Counted from the first letter of the stretch, positions 45,479 to 54,199 are shown. The stretch: 64,000 nt of DNA from Syntrophothermus lipocalidus DSM 12680 (GCF_000092405.1 NC_014220.1:1364001-1428000), one strand, 5' to 3'. Program-made: numbers and translations. Notes: a model not told the origin generated them from the letters alone.

Positions 45479-46718
45479 AACCTCTCTCCCCACCTATCAC
45501 GATTTTCCTGTTGTAGCCCAATCTCTGCATAACGCAATTATCAAGCTCTTTCCCACTAACTCCTTCTTTAGGATAAATCACCGTTCCTCGCTTGAGAAGC
45601 CGATAAGCAACAGTACTGCGGTCCCACAGACTTTTAACCGCCTTACCGGCTTTTACTCTGGACTGAGCCTGAGAAATATCGATCGAAAAAGGCCTGAAGT
45701 CAACAGTCTCATACACTGCGTACTCAGCTATCTGGTTCAAGACTTCGTTTGACACTAGAGTGTCGGAGATCAACACTATTCTGGATTGGTCAGAGGCATC
45801 GAGGACTCGCGCGTAATATTCACGCTCGATCTCGGGGTAACAACATTCCTTGTCCTCCGTTACCTCGACCGCGAAAAGGCCTCCTCTCCCTCCTAACATC
45901 ACCTCAAAATTGGCAGAACCTCCTTTGCAGTTGATCTCGATTCCGTCCCTCAACTTGACAAAGACTGCGAACCTGTCGGGGAATCCACCTTCGTCCCGGC
46001 GGAAATTGTGGTCAGATCCAACCTCTCGGCAACCGCCTTGAGTCCCCCATGAGTTCTGCTTGCGGAAGGATATGTAGGTCTGCTTGTAAAACTTTTTTTC
46101 CTCTTGCTGTCCTGTTACTTTTTTAAGCTGTTCAGGAATCTCAATCCCAACTCTTGTACACTGAACAAATATCTTGTCGTCACTCAACAACTCTCCGGTT
46201 GAGACGTTCATCCACCCGTGGAATAACCCTTTCTTCGCGTTATACTCTTTCAAGAACCCTATGCTCCCGAAATTGCCCCTAGCTATTTTGCTGTCCAAGC
46301 ACACATAAGACATCGGCGTGTACTTCGTGTCGTTCTCTCCCAGATGGTCGAGAGGAACCGGCAACCAGTAAACATCATCCATGTTTAACAAAAGAGGCGA
46401 GATTTCTTCAACTGCTCCGAAAAACCTGCTTTCACCTTCCTCTTCCGCATTAATCATTCCGCTCCCGGCTATGGAGCTTATTTTTTCCCACTCCTCGTCC
46501 GAATACCTCCAATCGGTCTTGACTTCTACGCCTTGGCTTTTTAATAGAATATACTTCACCACGCCGAGCAGGGTCGTTTGTTGCGGAATGAGATTTGACT
46601 TCACAAAGTAATTCAAGTTCCCTGGGTAGTCGACAGCATCTGGCCCATATCTGAATCCCCGCTCTCCCCCAAAAAACCAAGGTTGCAGTGGATAAAACCT
46701 AAATATATACTCAGGCAT
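45471..46718 (-). CDS. cmr3: Cmr3 (type III-B Cas5-like subunit)
   Basis: 415 residues from the ATG at 46718, nine bases after GGAGGAGG. The frame extends 31 codons further into cas10. Its opening IFRFYPLQPWFFGGERGF and PQQTTLLGVVKYILLK are typical of Cmr3, which holds the crRNA 5' handle next to Cas10. C-terminal GGRGGLFAVEVTE and related glycine loops are present. Confidence 0.88.
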   Translation of the reverse strand: MPEYIFRFYPLQPWFFGGERGFRYGPDAVDYPGNLNYFVKSNLIPQQTTLLGVVKYILLKSQGVEVKTDWRYSDEEWEKISSIAGSGMINAEEEGESRFFGAVEEISPLLLNMDDVYWLPVPLDHLGENDTKYTPMSYVCLDSKIARGNFGSIGFLKEYNAKKGLFHGWMNVSTGELLSDDKIFVQCTRVGIEIPEQLKKVTGQQEEKKFYKQTYISFRKQNSWGTQGGCREVGSDHNFRRDEGGFPDRFAVFVKLRDGIEINCKGGSANFEVMLGGRGGLFAVEVTEDKECCYPEIEREYYARVLDASDQSRIVLISDTLVSNEVLNQIAEYAVYETVDFRPFSIDISQAQSRVKAGKAVKSLWDRSTVAYRLLKRGTVIYPKEGVSGKELDNCVMQRLGYNRKIVIGGERGYA

Positions 46719-48285
46719 CCTGAGTCGCCTCCTCCCATTCCCCCATAAACCTTGCGAAGCTAAGCACCGCCTCTGTTGTTTCCAGAGCTTCATGCGGAGA
46801 AGAAAACTCATCGAGGTTTTTTCCCAAGATATCTTGAACCAGTTTCAAAGTAGCTCCATGTCCTTCGAACTCCTGGCTAAACCACCAGGATAAGCGGGAG
46901 CTTCGTTCTTCTCTGCTGTTGCTAGCGAGAATCTGCAAAAGCACAGCTCTCCGCTGTCTTAGTTTTCTCTCTACCGATCGCAGAAAATCGACATTTTCTT
47001 CGGTCAGCGGATTGCACAGAGTCTCTATTAGGTCTAAGAGTAACGTGTTATTCATTGTAAGCAACAGCTGTGCGGACTGACCGCTATGAACCGTCAGGCT
47101 TATTCCTAGAGCATTCTTTGTCTTGTAACGCTTTGCTTTATCGAGCTGAGCTTTAGCTATTTCTAAGGCCTCGTAAAGCGGATATTTATGATAGGCAACC
47201 GCCAACCCAAAAGATAGGGAAAATCTGTCTCCAAGCCTCTTCTTGAATTCTTCGTCAAGTGTTCGCAGCATATTTAAGATGAGTACAGGGTGGCCACCAT
47301 CGCACCACCCCATAAGGGGAGCAAAAAACATCAAATCGTCTCCTCCGGCATAAACGGGAAAGGCTCCGTACTGTGTCATAATTCCTACCGCTGAATCGGC
47401 GTACTCCAGAAGCGTTCGTGACGTGTTGCTGATTTCACCTATGTCTGCCAGACTCGTAATATGCCCACCTATACCGTCGCCGTCTGCCTGCACCAACGCA
47501 TAGTAATTCGCAAATTTGGGCATACGGGGTTTGGGATCTTTTGTATTTGTATTTGTGATTGTACAAAAATCCGAATTAGGACTCTGGCCGGCGTACAGCT
47601 TCTGTACGACAACCTCGAGAATGCTTTTGCCATCTTTTTCTTTTCTTCTTGTTGTTTCTGTCTTAGCGATGTCAGTAAGGGAGGGAAAAACAAATTTGCC
47701 AACCCCAAAAGCTCCTGCAAACATACGGGATTTTTTCACGGTTTCGTTATTCAAAAACCGGGCCATAAGGTGCGGAGACTCATTCTTGAAAACGTAAGGA
47801 GGCCGGAGCTCCGCAGCATCCAACAGCTTGTTCAACACTTTTAAAACAGGCTCACCGTACAAACAACTGTCGTCTATGGCTACGTAGTACACCTGCAAAT
47901 ACTGACGCAAAAAACCCCGCACCTCTTCCTTGAGCAACTGGTCGCTGTGAGTTTTCGAGCGCAGACTGTTCCAAATATCGTCAACAATTTCTTCTACCGC
48001 CTCGTTCTTAACCCTCTCCAACATCTCGAAGAATCCGTCGGCTTCCGGATCTCCATCGTATGCGAAATATATTCGGTCGGAGAAAGCCCCCACCCGCTTA
48101 TTAATCCTGTTTGCTTCAGGATTAGGAGAAAATACGCTGACGCGAGGGAACTCCCGCAACCTTTGCACCAGGCAGTGGGATATATAGGAAAACAAGTAGC
48201 TCGCTGCCCACAGACCACCGGTATCCCGGGCAAGAGACATGGTCCCGTAAATCGGCCCAATGGTGATTCCAAAAAACCAAGTCAT
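46711..48285 (-). CDS. cmr2: Cas10/Cmr2 without HD domain
   Basis: 525 residues from the ATG at 48285 (MTWFFGITIGPIYGTMSLAR), which lies just past the preceding gene's stop. A 95-codon upstream extension overlaps that gene and is not protein-like. The first residues are the usual Cas10 start of a cyclase-like domain, so there is no N-terminal HD nuclease. The catalytic palm has YYALVQADGDGIGG near 261-274 and the YAGGDDLMFF box at 312-321 with GGDD intact, so cyclic or linear nucleotide messenger synthesis should be possible. It is shorter than the usual 700-1000 residues. The loss of HD with GGDD retained is the pattern seen in signalling-only type III-B complexes. Confidence 0.92.
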   Translation of the reverse strand: MTWFFGITIGPIYGTMSLARDTGGLWAASYLFSYISHCLVQRLREFPRVSVFSPNPEANRINKRVGAFSDRIYFAYDGDPEADGFFEMLERVKNEAVEEIVDDIWNSLRSKTHSDQLLKEEVRGFLRQYLQVYYVAIDDSCLYGEPVLKVLNKLLDAAELRPPYVFKNESPHLMARFLNNETVKKSRMFAGAFGVGKFVFPSLTDIAKTETTRRKEKDGKSILEVVVQKLYAGQSPNSDFCTITNTNTKDPKPRMPKFANYYALVQADGDGIGGHITSLADIGEISNTSRTLLEYADSAVGIMTQYGAFPVYAGGDDLMFFAPLMGWCDGGHPVLILNMLRTLDEEFKKRLGDRFSLSFGLAVAYHKYPLYEALEIAKAQLDKAKRYKTKNALGISLTVHSGQSAQLLLTMNNTLLLDLIETLCNPLTEENVDFLRSVERKLRQRRAVLLQILASNSREERSSRLSWWFSQEFEGHGATLKLVQDILGKNLDEFSSPHEALETTEAVLSFARFMGEWEEATQDA

Positions 48286-48286
48286 C

Positions 48287-49549
48287 TTACACACTCTCTC
48301 CCTTAACAAAAGTAACTTTAAGCAAATCCCCAAGCGCGTCCTTATACTTTCGCACTGAAACCGAACCAACACTTTTCCTTCGGCTTTCGATTTCGCTGGC
48401 AAACGAACGGAGCAAATCGTCAAGGCCGAATTCGCTCTTCGAGGGGGTCTTAATTCCTCTTCTTTCGTCGCCTCCTTCGGAATCGCGAGATGCTTCTCTG
48501 GTAAATGCGAATTCGCGCTCGTACATGGCCTCAGGAATCTTCTCAGCGATGAAATACGCAGTGTTACCAAGGATTTTAATAGTGATGGGGCTTTTGAAGC
48601 GTTCTACTTCGTCCGATTGGTCATATATTCGCACTTTAATCTCATCGCTCTTCTGTTTACCCGTACGGAAAACAATGAAAGGCGCAACGCCGAGCATCCC
48701 CCGCACGTACCGGAAATCGCTGTAAGGCGAATTTTGCTTTCTTCCAGAAAGTTTTCTTAGTTCCTCTGGCGTTAATATGTGCTTCTTAATAAACGCCTTT
48801 TCGCTGCCTATCCCCTTCTTTGCCATATATTTCTTCAGGAAGAATGATGGTTCGTACCGCTCTTTGCCTTCTTTTTTATCGATTCCGAGGTTAATCCCCG
48901 ATTTCAGTACTTGGTAGAAAGTATAAGCGTGCTCCATTATTCGTGTATTGTCCTTCGGGTTATTTCGAAATTGAAACTCTATGTAAGTCCTGCCTTTAAG
49001 CAGAGCCTTACTCGTTCCGTTTACCGGTGTATCATCGATACTTCTTGCCGAGAATGACCCGAAACCTTTGCTGCTGCGGGTGCCAAAATTGGTGACGGCG
49101 AAGAAGGCAGGGATGTGTTTTTTGATAATGTCCAGCAAACCGGGGTGAAAACTGAAAAGGTCCACAACGATATATTCATAAGTTACCAGCTTGACATGCT
49201 CGTACTTTTTCTTGTCTTCATCTATAGCGGGGGCATAGTAAGATGATACAGTGGGGTTATATCTAGTTTTGCCGCTCTTATCCGTTCTTTCGTGCAACGG
49301 AGGTTTTTCTGTTGAGTTTCCCACAAAATAAATACGCATCTTGTAATCGAGCGCCTTATGTTGCCTGTCGACAAAATAATCCTCAATGAATTTTCCGCTT
49401 TCGTTTCTGAATTCCGACCCGAAATTCATAACCAGGTACCTGTCCAGCTTGGTCTTCACCTCGCTGGCCCGCAGGCAGGCCCCCGGCTGATCGCCCTGAA
49501 AGTGTATGATAGGTGTATGCTGTTGAAGACGTATTTGCACTTTGTACAA
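48287..49549 (-). CDS. Cmr1-type RAMP protein
   Basis: 420 residues from the TTG at 49549, seven bases after GGAGG. A GTG six codons earlier is possible. The RAMP nature is shown by LRASEVKTKLDRYLVMNFG near the front and NFGTRSSKGFGSFSAR near residue 165. By position, first cmr gene followed by cas10, it should be Cmr1. The opening HTPIIHFQGDQPGACLRASE differs from classical Cmr1, so it belongs to a divergent branch. The stop lies just before the cas10 start. Confidence 0.7.
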   Translation of the reverse strand: MYKVQIRLQQHTPIIHFQGDQPGACLRASEVKTKLDRYLVMNFGSEFRNESGKFIEDYFVDRQHKALDYKMRIYFVGNSTEKPPLHERTDKSGKTRYNPTVSSYYAPAIDEDKKKYEHVKLVTYEYIVVDLFSFHPGLLDIIKKHIPAFFAVTNFGTRSSKGFGSFSARSIDDTPVNGTSKALLKGRTYIEFQFRNNPKDNTRIMEHAYTFYQVLKSGINLGIDKKEGKERYEPSFFLKKYMAKKGIGSEKAFIKKHILTPEELRKLSGRKQNSPYSDFRYVRGMLGVAPFIVFRTGKQKSDEIKVRIYDQSDEVERFKSPITIKILGNTAYFIAEKIPEAMYEREFAFTREASRDSEGGDERRGIKTPSKSEFGLDDLLRSFASEIESRRKSVGSVSVRKYKDALGDLLKVTFVKGESV

Positions 49550-49594
49550 AATACTGCCTCCTCTCACTGTAATGTCCAGAGGCTTGAAGGTGTC

Positions 49595-50260
49595 TTATTC
49601 TTTCTTTTCCCCGATTGCCTTTACGACTGCAACGGTGTGACTTGAACCTGATACTACGAGTATTCGTCCCCCGGCAACATCAATAGTGAACTCTTTTAAA
49701 CCGCCGTCCTTCGACACCCCATAGCGACCCACAATCTCTTCGTCCAGCAACACGTCGAAGCTCCCCTCAGAGTAGTAAGCGTCGTCAGGCACCCCGACCG
49801 CGAGTTTCACCGTTTTAAAATTGCCATCCAGGTTCCACCGCACGGGAGGATTATAGTATTCGGCGATATATCCCGAATTGTAACTTACACCGCTAATCAC
49901 TACCCCGGTCGCTCTTTTTCCCGTAAAGGGGCGCAAATCTTCGAAAAGGTCTACCGTATTGTCTCCCTCATTGTCCTGCGCCAACCCCTTGCTTTTGGGT
50001 TCCTTCGAGTCCCCAGCTTCGTTGGAAACATCCCTTGAAACGGTGGCCGGTGTGTTATGCTTTTTCGATTCTACGCTATCGCTCTTGCCGTTGCTGCTGG
50101 GAAGCTCCCCATTGTCAGCGACACCGGTAGTCATCGTTTCAGTTGCAAACCGCTGCTCGAATCTCATGCCCAAAGCAAAACCAACCCCGAGCACTATGAT
50201 GAGAGCCAACATTCCCAAAAAAATTCTGTAAGTTGTAAGGCCTTTACTCGATTCGCTCAC
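49595..50260 (-). CDS. Membrane-anchored NPCBM-like protein heading the cmr operon
   Basis: About 221 residues from the GTG at 50260 (GGGGG eight bases upstream). An ATG nine codons earlier lacks a site. One transmembrane helix (YRIFLGMLALIIVLGVGFALGM) is followed by a long Ser/Asn/Lys-rich linker and a C-terminal beta-sandwich. That domain (YNPPVRWNLDGNFKTVKLAV, GSFDVLLDEEIVGRYGVSKD, FTIDVAGGRILVVSG) looks like NPCBM, a carbohydrate-binding-like module usually found outside the cell. It ends 45 bases before the cmr1-like gene and sits behind the shared promoter, so it is the first gene of the type III transcript. It is not a known Cas protein. Its role is unknown. Confidence 0.65.
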   Translation of the reverse strand: MSESSKGLTTYRIFLGMLALIIVLGVGFALGMRFEQRFATETMTTGVADNGELPSSNGKSDSVESKKHNTPATVSRDVSNEAGDSKEPKSKGLAQDNEGDNTVDLFEDLRPFTGKRATGVVISGVSYNSGYIAEYYNPPVRWNLDGNFKTVKLAVGVPDDAYYSEGSFDVLLDEEIVGRYGVSKDGGLKEFTIDVAGGRILVVSGSSHTVAVVKAIGEKKE

Positions 50261-50437
50261 CGTCTCATCCCCCTTTGTTGCATTCATTAGTGTCTGCCAT
50301 TGAATGCGTACCGCTCGCTTTTGTAGCAGCTTTCAAACCCCCGCAAACACTCCCGTTATGTAGTAGTATGTCGTTCACTGACGCGGTCCGCACAGTTCCA
50401 ACCGTTACGACTACTGTTCTGGGACAGTGTTGTGCGC

Positions 50438-50476
50438 ATCAACTGCAATTATGCCATGTATCCTCATTCCTCTTAA
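50438..50476 (-). promoter_or_regulatory. Promoter of the type III-B operon
   Basis: On the minus strand TTAAGA (50471-50476), 17 bases, CATAAT (50448-50453), then TGCAGTTGAT. Compared with the CRISPR leader promoter (TTAAAT, 17 bases, TATAAT, TGCAGTCGAT), 29 of 39 aligned bases agree, including an unbroken ATAATTGCAGT. A 5' untranslated region of about 180 bases would follow. Confidence 0.65.
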
Positions 50477-50504
50477 CCATTTCGGCATCTGTTTCCTAAT
50501 TTAA

Positions 50505-50734
50505 TTACACCTGGAATTTCTTTTCAATATCCTGTTGCCCAGCTTCGGCTGCTGTCCGGACATAGACGGCTCCTTCTTTTACCCTCCACTCCACCTCAGC
50601 TTCCCAAGCCTTGCCCACGAGCTTGATCAGGTTGCTAGCCAGCCAATCCTTCCAGCGCTGACCCCTGCCGCTGCTCCCAATGCCGTCAATCCGGCATCCA
50701 TAGGAGGGTTGCCTGTCCAGTGTACATGTGGCAT
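50505..50734 (-). pseudogene. Mosaic scar: cas8 start fused to stalk-domain tail
   Basis: From the ATG at 50734 the frame reads MPHVHWTGNPPMDAGLTALG, then AAAGVS, matching the first 27 residues of the cas8 at 38897-40615 at all but five positions. Similarity ends near 50654 and a TGA follows. From about 50630 to the TAA at 50505 another minus-strand frame reads LVGKAWEAEVEWRVKEGAVY, which matches the C-terminus of the glycosidase/stalk protein at 18098. Upstream of the ATG, GAATTAAAGATTCT and TCACCTCCCT are shared with the cas8 leader, so a whole promoter-proximal region was duplicated before the deletion. Confidence 0.75.
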
Positions 50735-51236
50735 AAAGTTGGCCTCACCTCCCTATTTGATCCTGTTTATCCTCCGGCTATGTTTTTTGAATTAAAGATT
50801 CTTGTAATAGGGCATCGTTTAGCCACGGCCCAGCTTCGGAAGGGTCCTACGCTATGTATTGTCACAAAAAGGAGAAACACATTCGATTGTAATTTCTCCC
50901 TCACCCTTCTCGATTCCTTCCAAAATTTGTCGTCAAATTTCGACAAATTACGACCTAATGTGACTCTGGTGAAGCCGGTAACCATCGAATTTTAGGAGTT
51001 CCGTGCGAGGGGGTTACGGCCTGGGACCGGCTCTTTGAGTTTTTGACATTTCTTTCCCTAAATTGCTAAACTGTTGTTGGATGCTGACGAGTCCGATCCA
51101 TGTAGGAGGATGCACGTTGGCCATGCTTAATTTTCACGTGCATCTCGTTGGGAGAGCTTAGGTTCATCGGAATCGATTACTGGTGTCTGCCATCACTGAG
51201 CTTTCGCTTGATTCCCGAAAAGAAAGGAGCAATGCG
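50735..51236. other. Intergenic stretch at the edge of the CRISPR island
   Basis: The first 70 bases repeat parts of the cas8 leader. The rest, to 51236, shows only short frames without good starts. TTTGTCGTCAAATTTCGACAAATT near 50927-50950 contains a short inverted repeat. No RNA gene was recognised. Confidence 0.35.
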
Positions 51237-51596
51237 ATGTCGGAAGCCTTGGCTCCCACGGAACCAGTACGTAAAGCAGAAATTAATTTGCGTTTGGCCC
51301 AGTTTGAGTTTCCGCCTATGCAGGACGTTCTGCTTGTCGGGAGGAAAGCTCCCATCGGTGCCGAAGCAGCGAAGAGAATGGTAGAAGCTTTGTCCCCAGA
51401 TCAATACGAGTTGTTCGTTCTCGACCATGAACTTTTTGAAGCAGCCGTAATAAGAAAGTCGCTGCTTAATGTGGTCCCTAAAGAGAGCCTTATTCCCATA
51501 GTCCTCGAAGAGAGTTCGAGAATCGCGGATGATTCCATGATCATCAAGATAGGGATTAACGCGGTGATTCAGGTAAGTCGCTTGGTCAGCCTATAA
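51237..51596 (+). CDS. Hypothetical protein
   Basis: 119 residues from the ATG at 51237, with AAAGGAG nine bases upstream. The open frame reaches 18 codons further. It contains QFEFPPMQDVLLVGRKAPIG in the first half and a helical second half (YELFVLDHELFEAAVIRKSL). No signal peptide, membrane helix or known motif. It precedes the CBS-GGDEF gene by 114 bases on the same strand, so a link to cyclic-di-GMP signalling is possible but unsupported beyond position. Confidence 0.6.
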   Translation: MSEALAPTEPVRKAEINLRLAQFEFPPMQDVLLVGRKAPIGAEAAKRMVEALSPDQYELFVLDHELFEAAVIRKSLLNVVPKESLIPIVLEESSRIADDSMIIKIGINAVIQVSRLVSL

Positions 51597-51710
51597 CTGC
51601 AAAAACGGTAGTTTATCCGGCTCTTGCCAGACGGTTCTTGAGTCAGCTCTGTAGTTTCTTTAATAATCTAATGGGGAGGGGAGCGGTACTGGGCAGGCCG
51701 CTGTGAAAAC

Positions 51711-52580
51711 ATGGGTACGCTTAAGAGTATAATGGTACGCGATCCGGTTACAGTGTCGCCGGATGCTAGTGTCGCTCGAGCGGTTCAGTTGATGCAGAGG
51801 TTCAAAGTGGGCGGGCTCCCTGTGGTCCAGGAAGGGATGCTGGTAGGTATTCTGACTTCCCGCGATGTTCGCAATTCCCATCCTAACCGGCTTGTGGCAG
51901 ACGCTATGACCAGAGAAGTCATAACCATCAGCCCTGATTGCTCTATTTGGGAGGCAAAAGAGAAAATTGACCGCTACTGCATCGAGAGGCTGGTAGTGGA
52001 GGCTGAAGGCAGGCTATTAGGGATCATTACGAAATCTTGCCTGCTTATCCACTTCGGTAAAGCCGTCGACTCTCTTACTGGCCTTTTTACAGCCGATTAC
52101 GCCTACTATGCAGCAGAGAAACTGCTCAAAACCAATTCTTCAGCAGTCGTCATTTTTATCGACCTCGATAATTTTGGAGAAATCGATAAGCAACTGGGCC
52201 ACGCCGAAGGGAACAGCATCCTAGTAAAGGTCGCGCAGGCTCTCAATAGCGGCACTGCCGAAGAAGTAGATTACTTGTGCCGCTATGGGGGCGACGAGTT
52301 TGTGGTGGTGACCTCGAGGAACGTAAAAGAGGCACAAGAGTTGTGTTTTTCTCTTCTCGACGCCATTAGCAACGTAACCTGGCCGGGACTGCAAAACCGG
52401 GGACTGGCTTTGGCGGCTTCTGCCGGTATAGTACCCGGCCGCCGATCTGCAAGTGACAAGGACAAGCAGAATTGGCTCAATGTGGTTGATCTCGTCAATC
52501 TAGCCAGCCTCGGATCCACCCAAGCTAAACAGAAAGGGCATCGGGTTCTCACCATGGAAGAAGTGGAAGTCGTGGAGTAG
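51711..52580 (+). CDS. CBS-pair diguanylate cyclase
   Basis: 289 residues. Residues about 1-118 contain two CBS repeats (MVRDPVTVSPDASVARAVQL, GLPVVQEGMLVGILTSRDVR; then AMTREVITISPDCSI, LLGIITKS), which normally bind adenine nucleotides. Residues about 122-285 are a GGDEF domain with FIDLDNFGEIDKQLGHAEGN and the active-site box CRYGGDEFVVV intact, so it should make cyclic di-GMP. There is no RxxD inhibitory site before the box. Cytoplasmic, with synthesis probably gated by nucleotide binding to the CBS pair. The ribosome binding site before the ATG is weak. Confidence 0.88.
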   Translation: MGTLKSIMVRDPVTVSPDASVARAVQLMQRFKVGGLPVVQEGMLVGILTSRDVRNSHPNRLVADAMTREVITISPDCSIWEAKEKIDRYCIERLVVEAEGRLLGIITKSCLLIHFGKAVDSLTGLFTADYAYYAAEKLLKTNSSAVVIFIDLDNFGEIDKQLGHAEGNSILVKVAQALNSGTAEEVDYLCRYGGDEFVVVTSRNVKEAQELCFSLLDAISNVTWPGLQNRGLALAASAGIVPGRRSASDKDKQNWLNVVDLVNLASLGSTQAKQKGHRVLTMEEVEVVE

Positions 52581-52595
52581 GTCTTGGTGAAATTA

Positions 52596-53165
52596 TCAAC
52601 TGCTGTTCCGCCTCAGATAAGCGACAACGAGATAGCCTGCTGCCAGTACCAGAACGAGCCCTGCTATCGTGGTCACGAGGTCATGTGTTCGGTAGAAATG
52701 ATAACCTAATCCCGTATAGATAAAAGCCGTAGGTAGTTTGCCTATGGCGGAGGCTAGTGTGAAGACGCGGAAGGACACGCCTCCTACCCCGGCAGCCACG
52801 TTGATGAGTGGAGTAGGAACGACCGGAATGATCCGGGCCAGGACGATGCTCCAGAAACCGTAGTGGGGGTTTATACTTTCCAGGTCCACCCGGTAACGCT
52901 GCGACATCCTCTGACTGAACCAATCATAACCCAAACGGCGAGCCATCACGAAAGCGGCACAGGCACCGCTCAAGGCTCCCAGCCAGGCTAAAAGAAAGCC
53001 TTCCCAAAAACCAAAAAGCATCCCCGCGGCCCCAGCCAAAATAACGTAAGGGAATACGGGGAAAACCGCCTGAATAAAAAAAAGCCCAAAAGCCACTCCC
53101 GGAGCCAGGGCATGGAAATTGTTAATGTATTTTGTAACCTCAGCCATGCTGAAACTTTCAATCAC
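52596..53165 (-). CDS. TVP38/TMEM64-family (VTT) membrane protein
   Basis: 189 residues from a GTG at 53165 (GGAGGAG twelve bases upstream). A longer frame starts at 53240. About five transmembrane helices. The VTT domain is seen in FPYVILAGAAGMLFGFWEGFLLAWLGALSGACAAFVMAR, followed by VLARIIPVVPTPLINVAAG, the conserved re-entrant proline segment. DedA/TVP38 proteins are thought to move lipids or help keep membrane potential. The gene converges with the CBS-GGDEF gene with only 15 bases between them. Confidence 0.82.
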   Translation of the reverse strand: MIESFSMAEVTKYINNFHALAPGVAFGLFFIQAVFPVFPYVILAGAAGMLFGFWEGFLLAWLGALSGACAAFVMARRLGYDWFSQRMSQRYRVDLESINPHYGFWSIVLARIIPVVPTPLINVAAGVGGVSFRVFTLASAIGKLPTAFIYTGLGYHFYRTHDLVTTIAGLVLVLAAGYLVVAYLRRNSS

Positions 53166-53428
53166 AGGCTCTTTGACTCCTCCAACGATACAGCTTGCAA
53201 CAAGGTCAGGTCTTATCCCGCTTCCCGGCAACGTTGGCATAAATTCAGAATAAATTCAGAATACTAGGAAAACGGAAACCGACGAAGACTCAAGCAGTGG
53301 CAGGCAGGCTAAATTTCCAACTCGAGGGGGGCCTCTTCGGATAGTTGCCTGGCCACGCTTAAGCTGATTCCCCCGCTAACAGTATACGCGGAGAAATGCC
53401 TGCCTCTAGCTATGGATAATACTGTTTT

Positions 53429-54199
53429 CTAAGCCTCTTTCAGGAAATGCCGCTCCAGCCATGCCAGGGTTAGGTTTTCTCTGATTTCGTGGCTGGTGGT
53501 AAACCTGTGGTCGCTTCCTTCGACCAGGTGAACTTCCGCATTCTCTCTCAAGGCCTCGCCCAAAAACCGGGCGTTTTGCGGGCTCACCACCTCGTCTTTC
53601 AACCCATGCACGATGAGCACCGGGCGGTCTCTCAGCCCGCTAATATATTCTACCATATTATGGTTATATAAATCAGCCGCAAAACCGGGCCCGAGCCTAA
53701 ACTCTCCCCAATCGTCGGTTATACTCACTTCCAGCCCTTTCTTCATGGCTTCGAACTGCTCCGGCATCATCGCCGAAAAAGTCTCTACCAGAAAAACCGG
53801 GGTTGACCACAACACGACACCCCTCACACGCTCGTCTTTACTGGCCTCGACCAAAGTAGTGCTACCGCCAAAACTCCGTCCCAGGAGCACCAGCGGCTTA
53901 TCAACCCGGGAGCACGCCCAGTCAACCACGTCCTTCAGGTCGTTTGCCTGCCCTGACAAGGTGACCTGGGTAAAGTCCCCCTCGCTTTCACCGCTACCGG
54001 CAAAATCGAAGGCCACGAGACTACCTCCGCGTTCAGCCAATTTCTGGCCCAGGCTGTAGATCCGGCCTCCGTTCTCTTTACTCCCGCGAAAGCCGTGAGC
54101 GGCCACCACCAGGCACCTAGCCCTATCCTCAGGCTCAAAAACCAGAGCCGCTAACCTTTTCCCTTCCCGGTTGGGGATGAAAACCTTATCCCAACTCAT
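53429..54199 (-). CDS. Alpha/beta hydrolase (S33 aminopeptidase-like)
   Basis: 256 residues from the ATG at 54199. A GTG three codons earlier is the alternative. The catalytic triad is visible: nucleophile Ser in LLGRSFGGST near residue 96, Asp in VHGLKDEVVSPQ near 206, and His in EGSDHRFTTS near 234. The oxyanion segment is AAHGFRGSKENGGR. It has the size and order of small esterases/peptidases of the hydrolase_4 group. The substrate is unknown and there is no signal peptide. Confidence 0.87.
   Translation of the reverse strand: MSWDKVFIPNREGKRLAALVFEPEDRARCLVVAAHGFRGSKENGGRIYSLGQKLAERGGSLVAFDFAGSGESEGDFTQVTLSGQANDLKDVVDWACSRVDKPLVLLGRSFGGSTTLVEASKDERVRGVVLWSTPVFLVETFSAMMPEQFEAMKKGLEVSITDDWGEFRLGPGFAADLYNHNMVEYISGLRDRPVLIVHGLKDEVVSPQNARFLGEALRENAEVHLVEGSDHRFTTSHEIRENLTLAWLERHFLKEA

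Noticed and set aside
48286-48570. 95-codon upstream extension of cas10 that might hide an HD domain
   Set aside because: It overlaps the end of the cmr1-like gene, is rich in Arg/Leu without HD motifs, and the ATG at 48285 begins exactly at the family N-terminus.
50767-50985. 72-codon minus-strand frame upstream of the cas8 scar
   Set aside because: It overlaps the duplicated cas8 leader, has no convincing start site, and its translation shows no familiar pattern.
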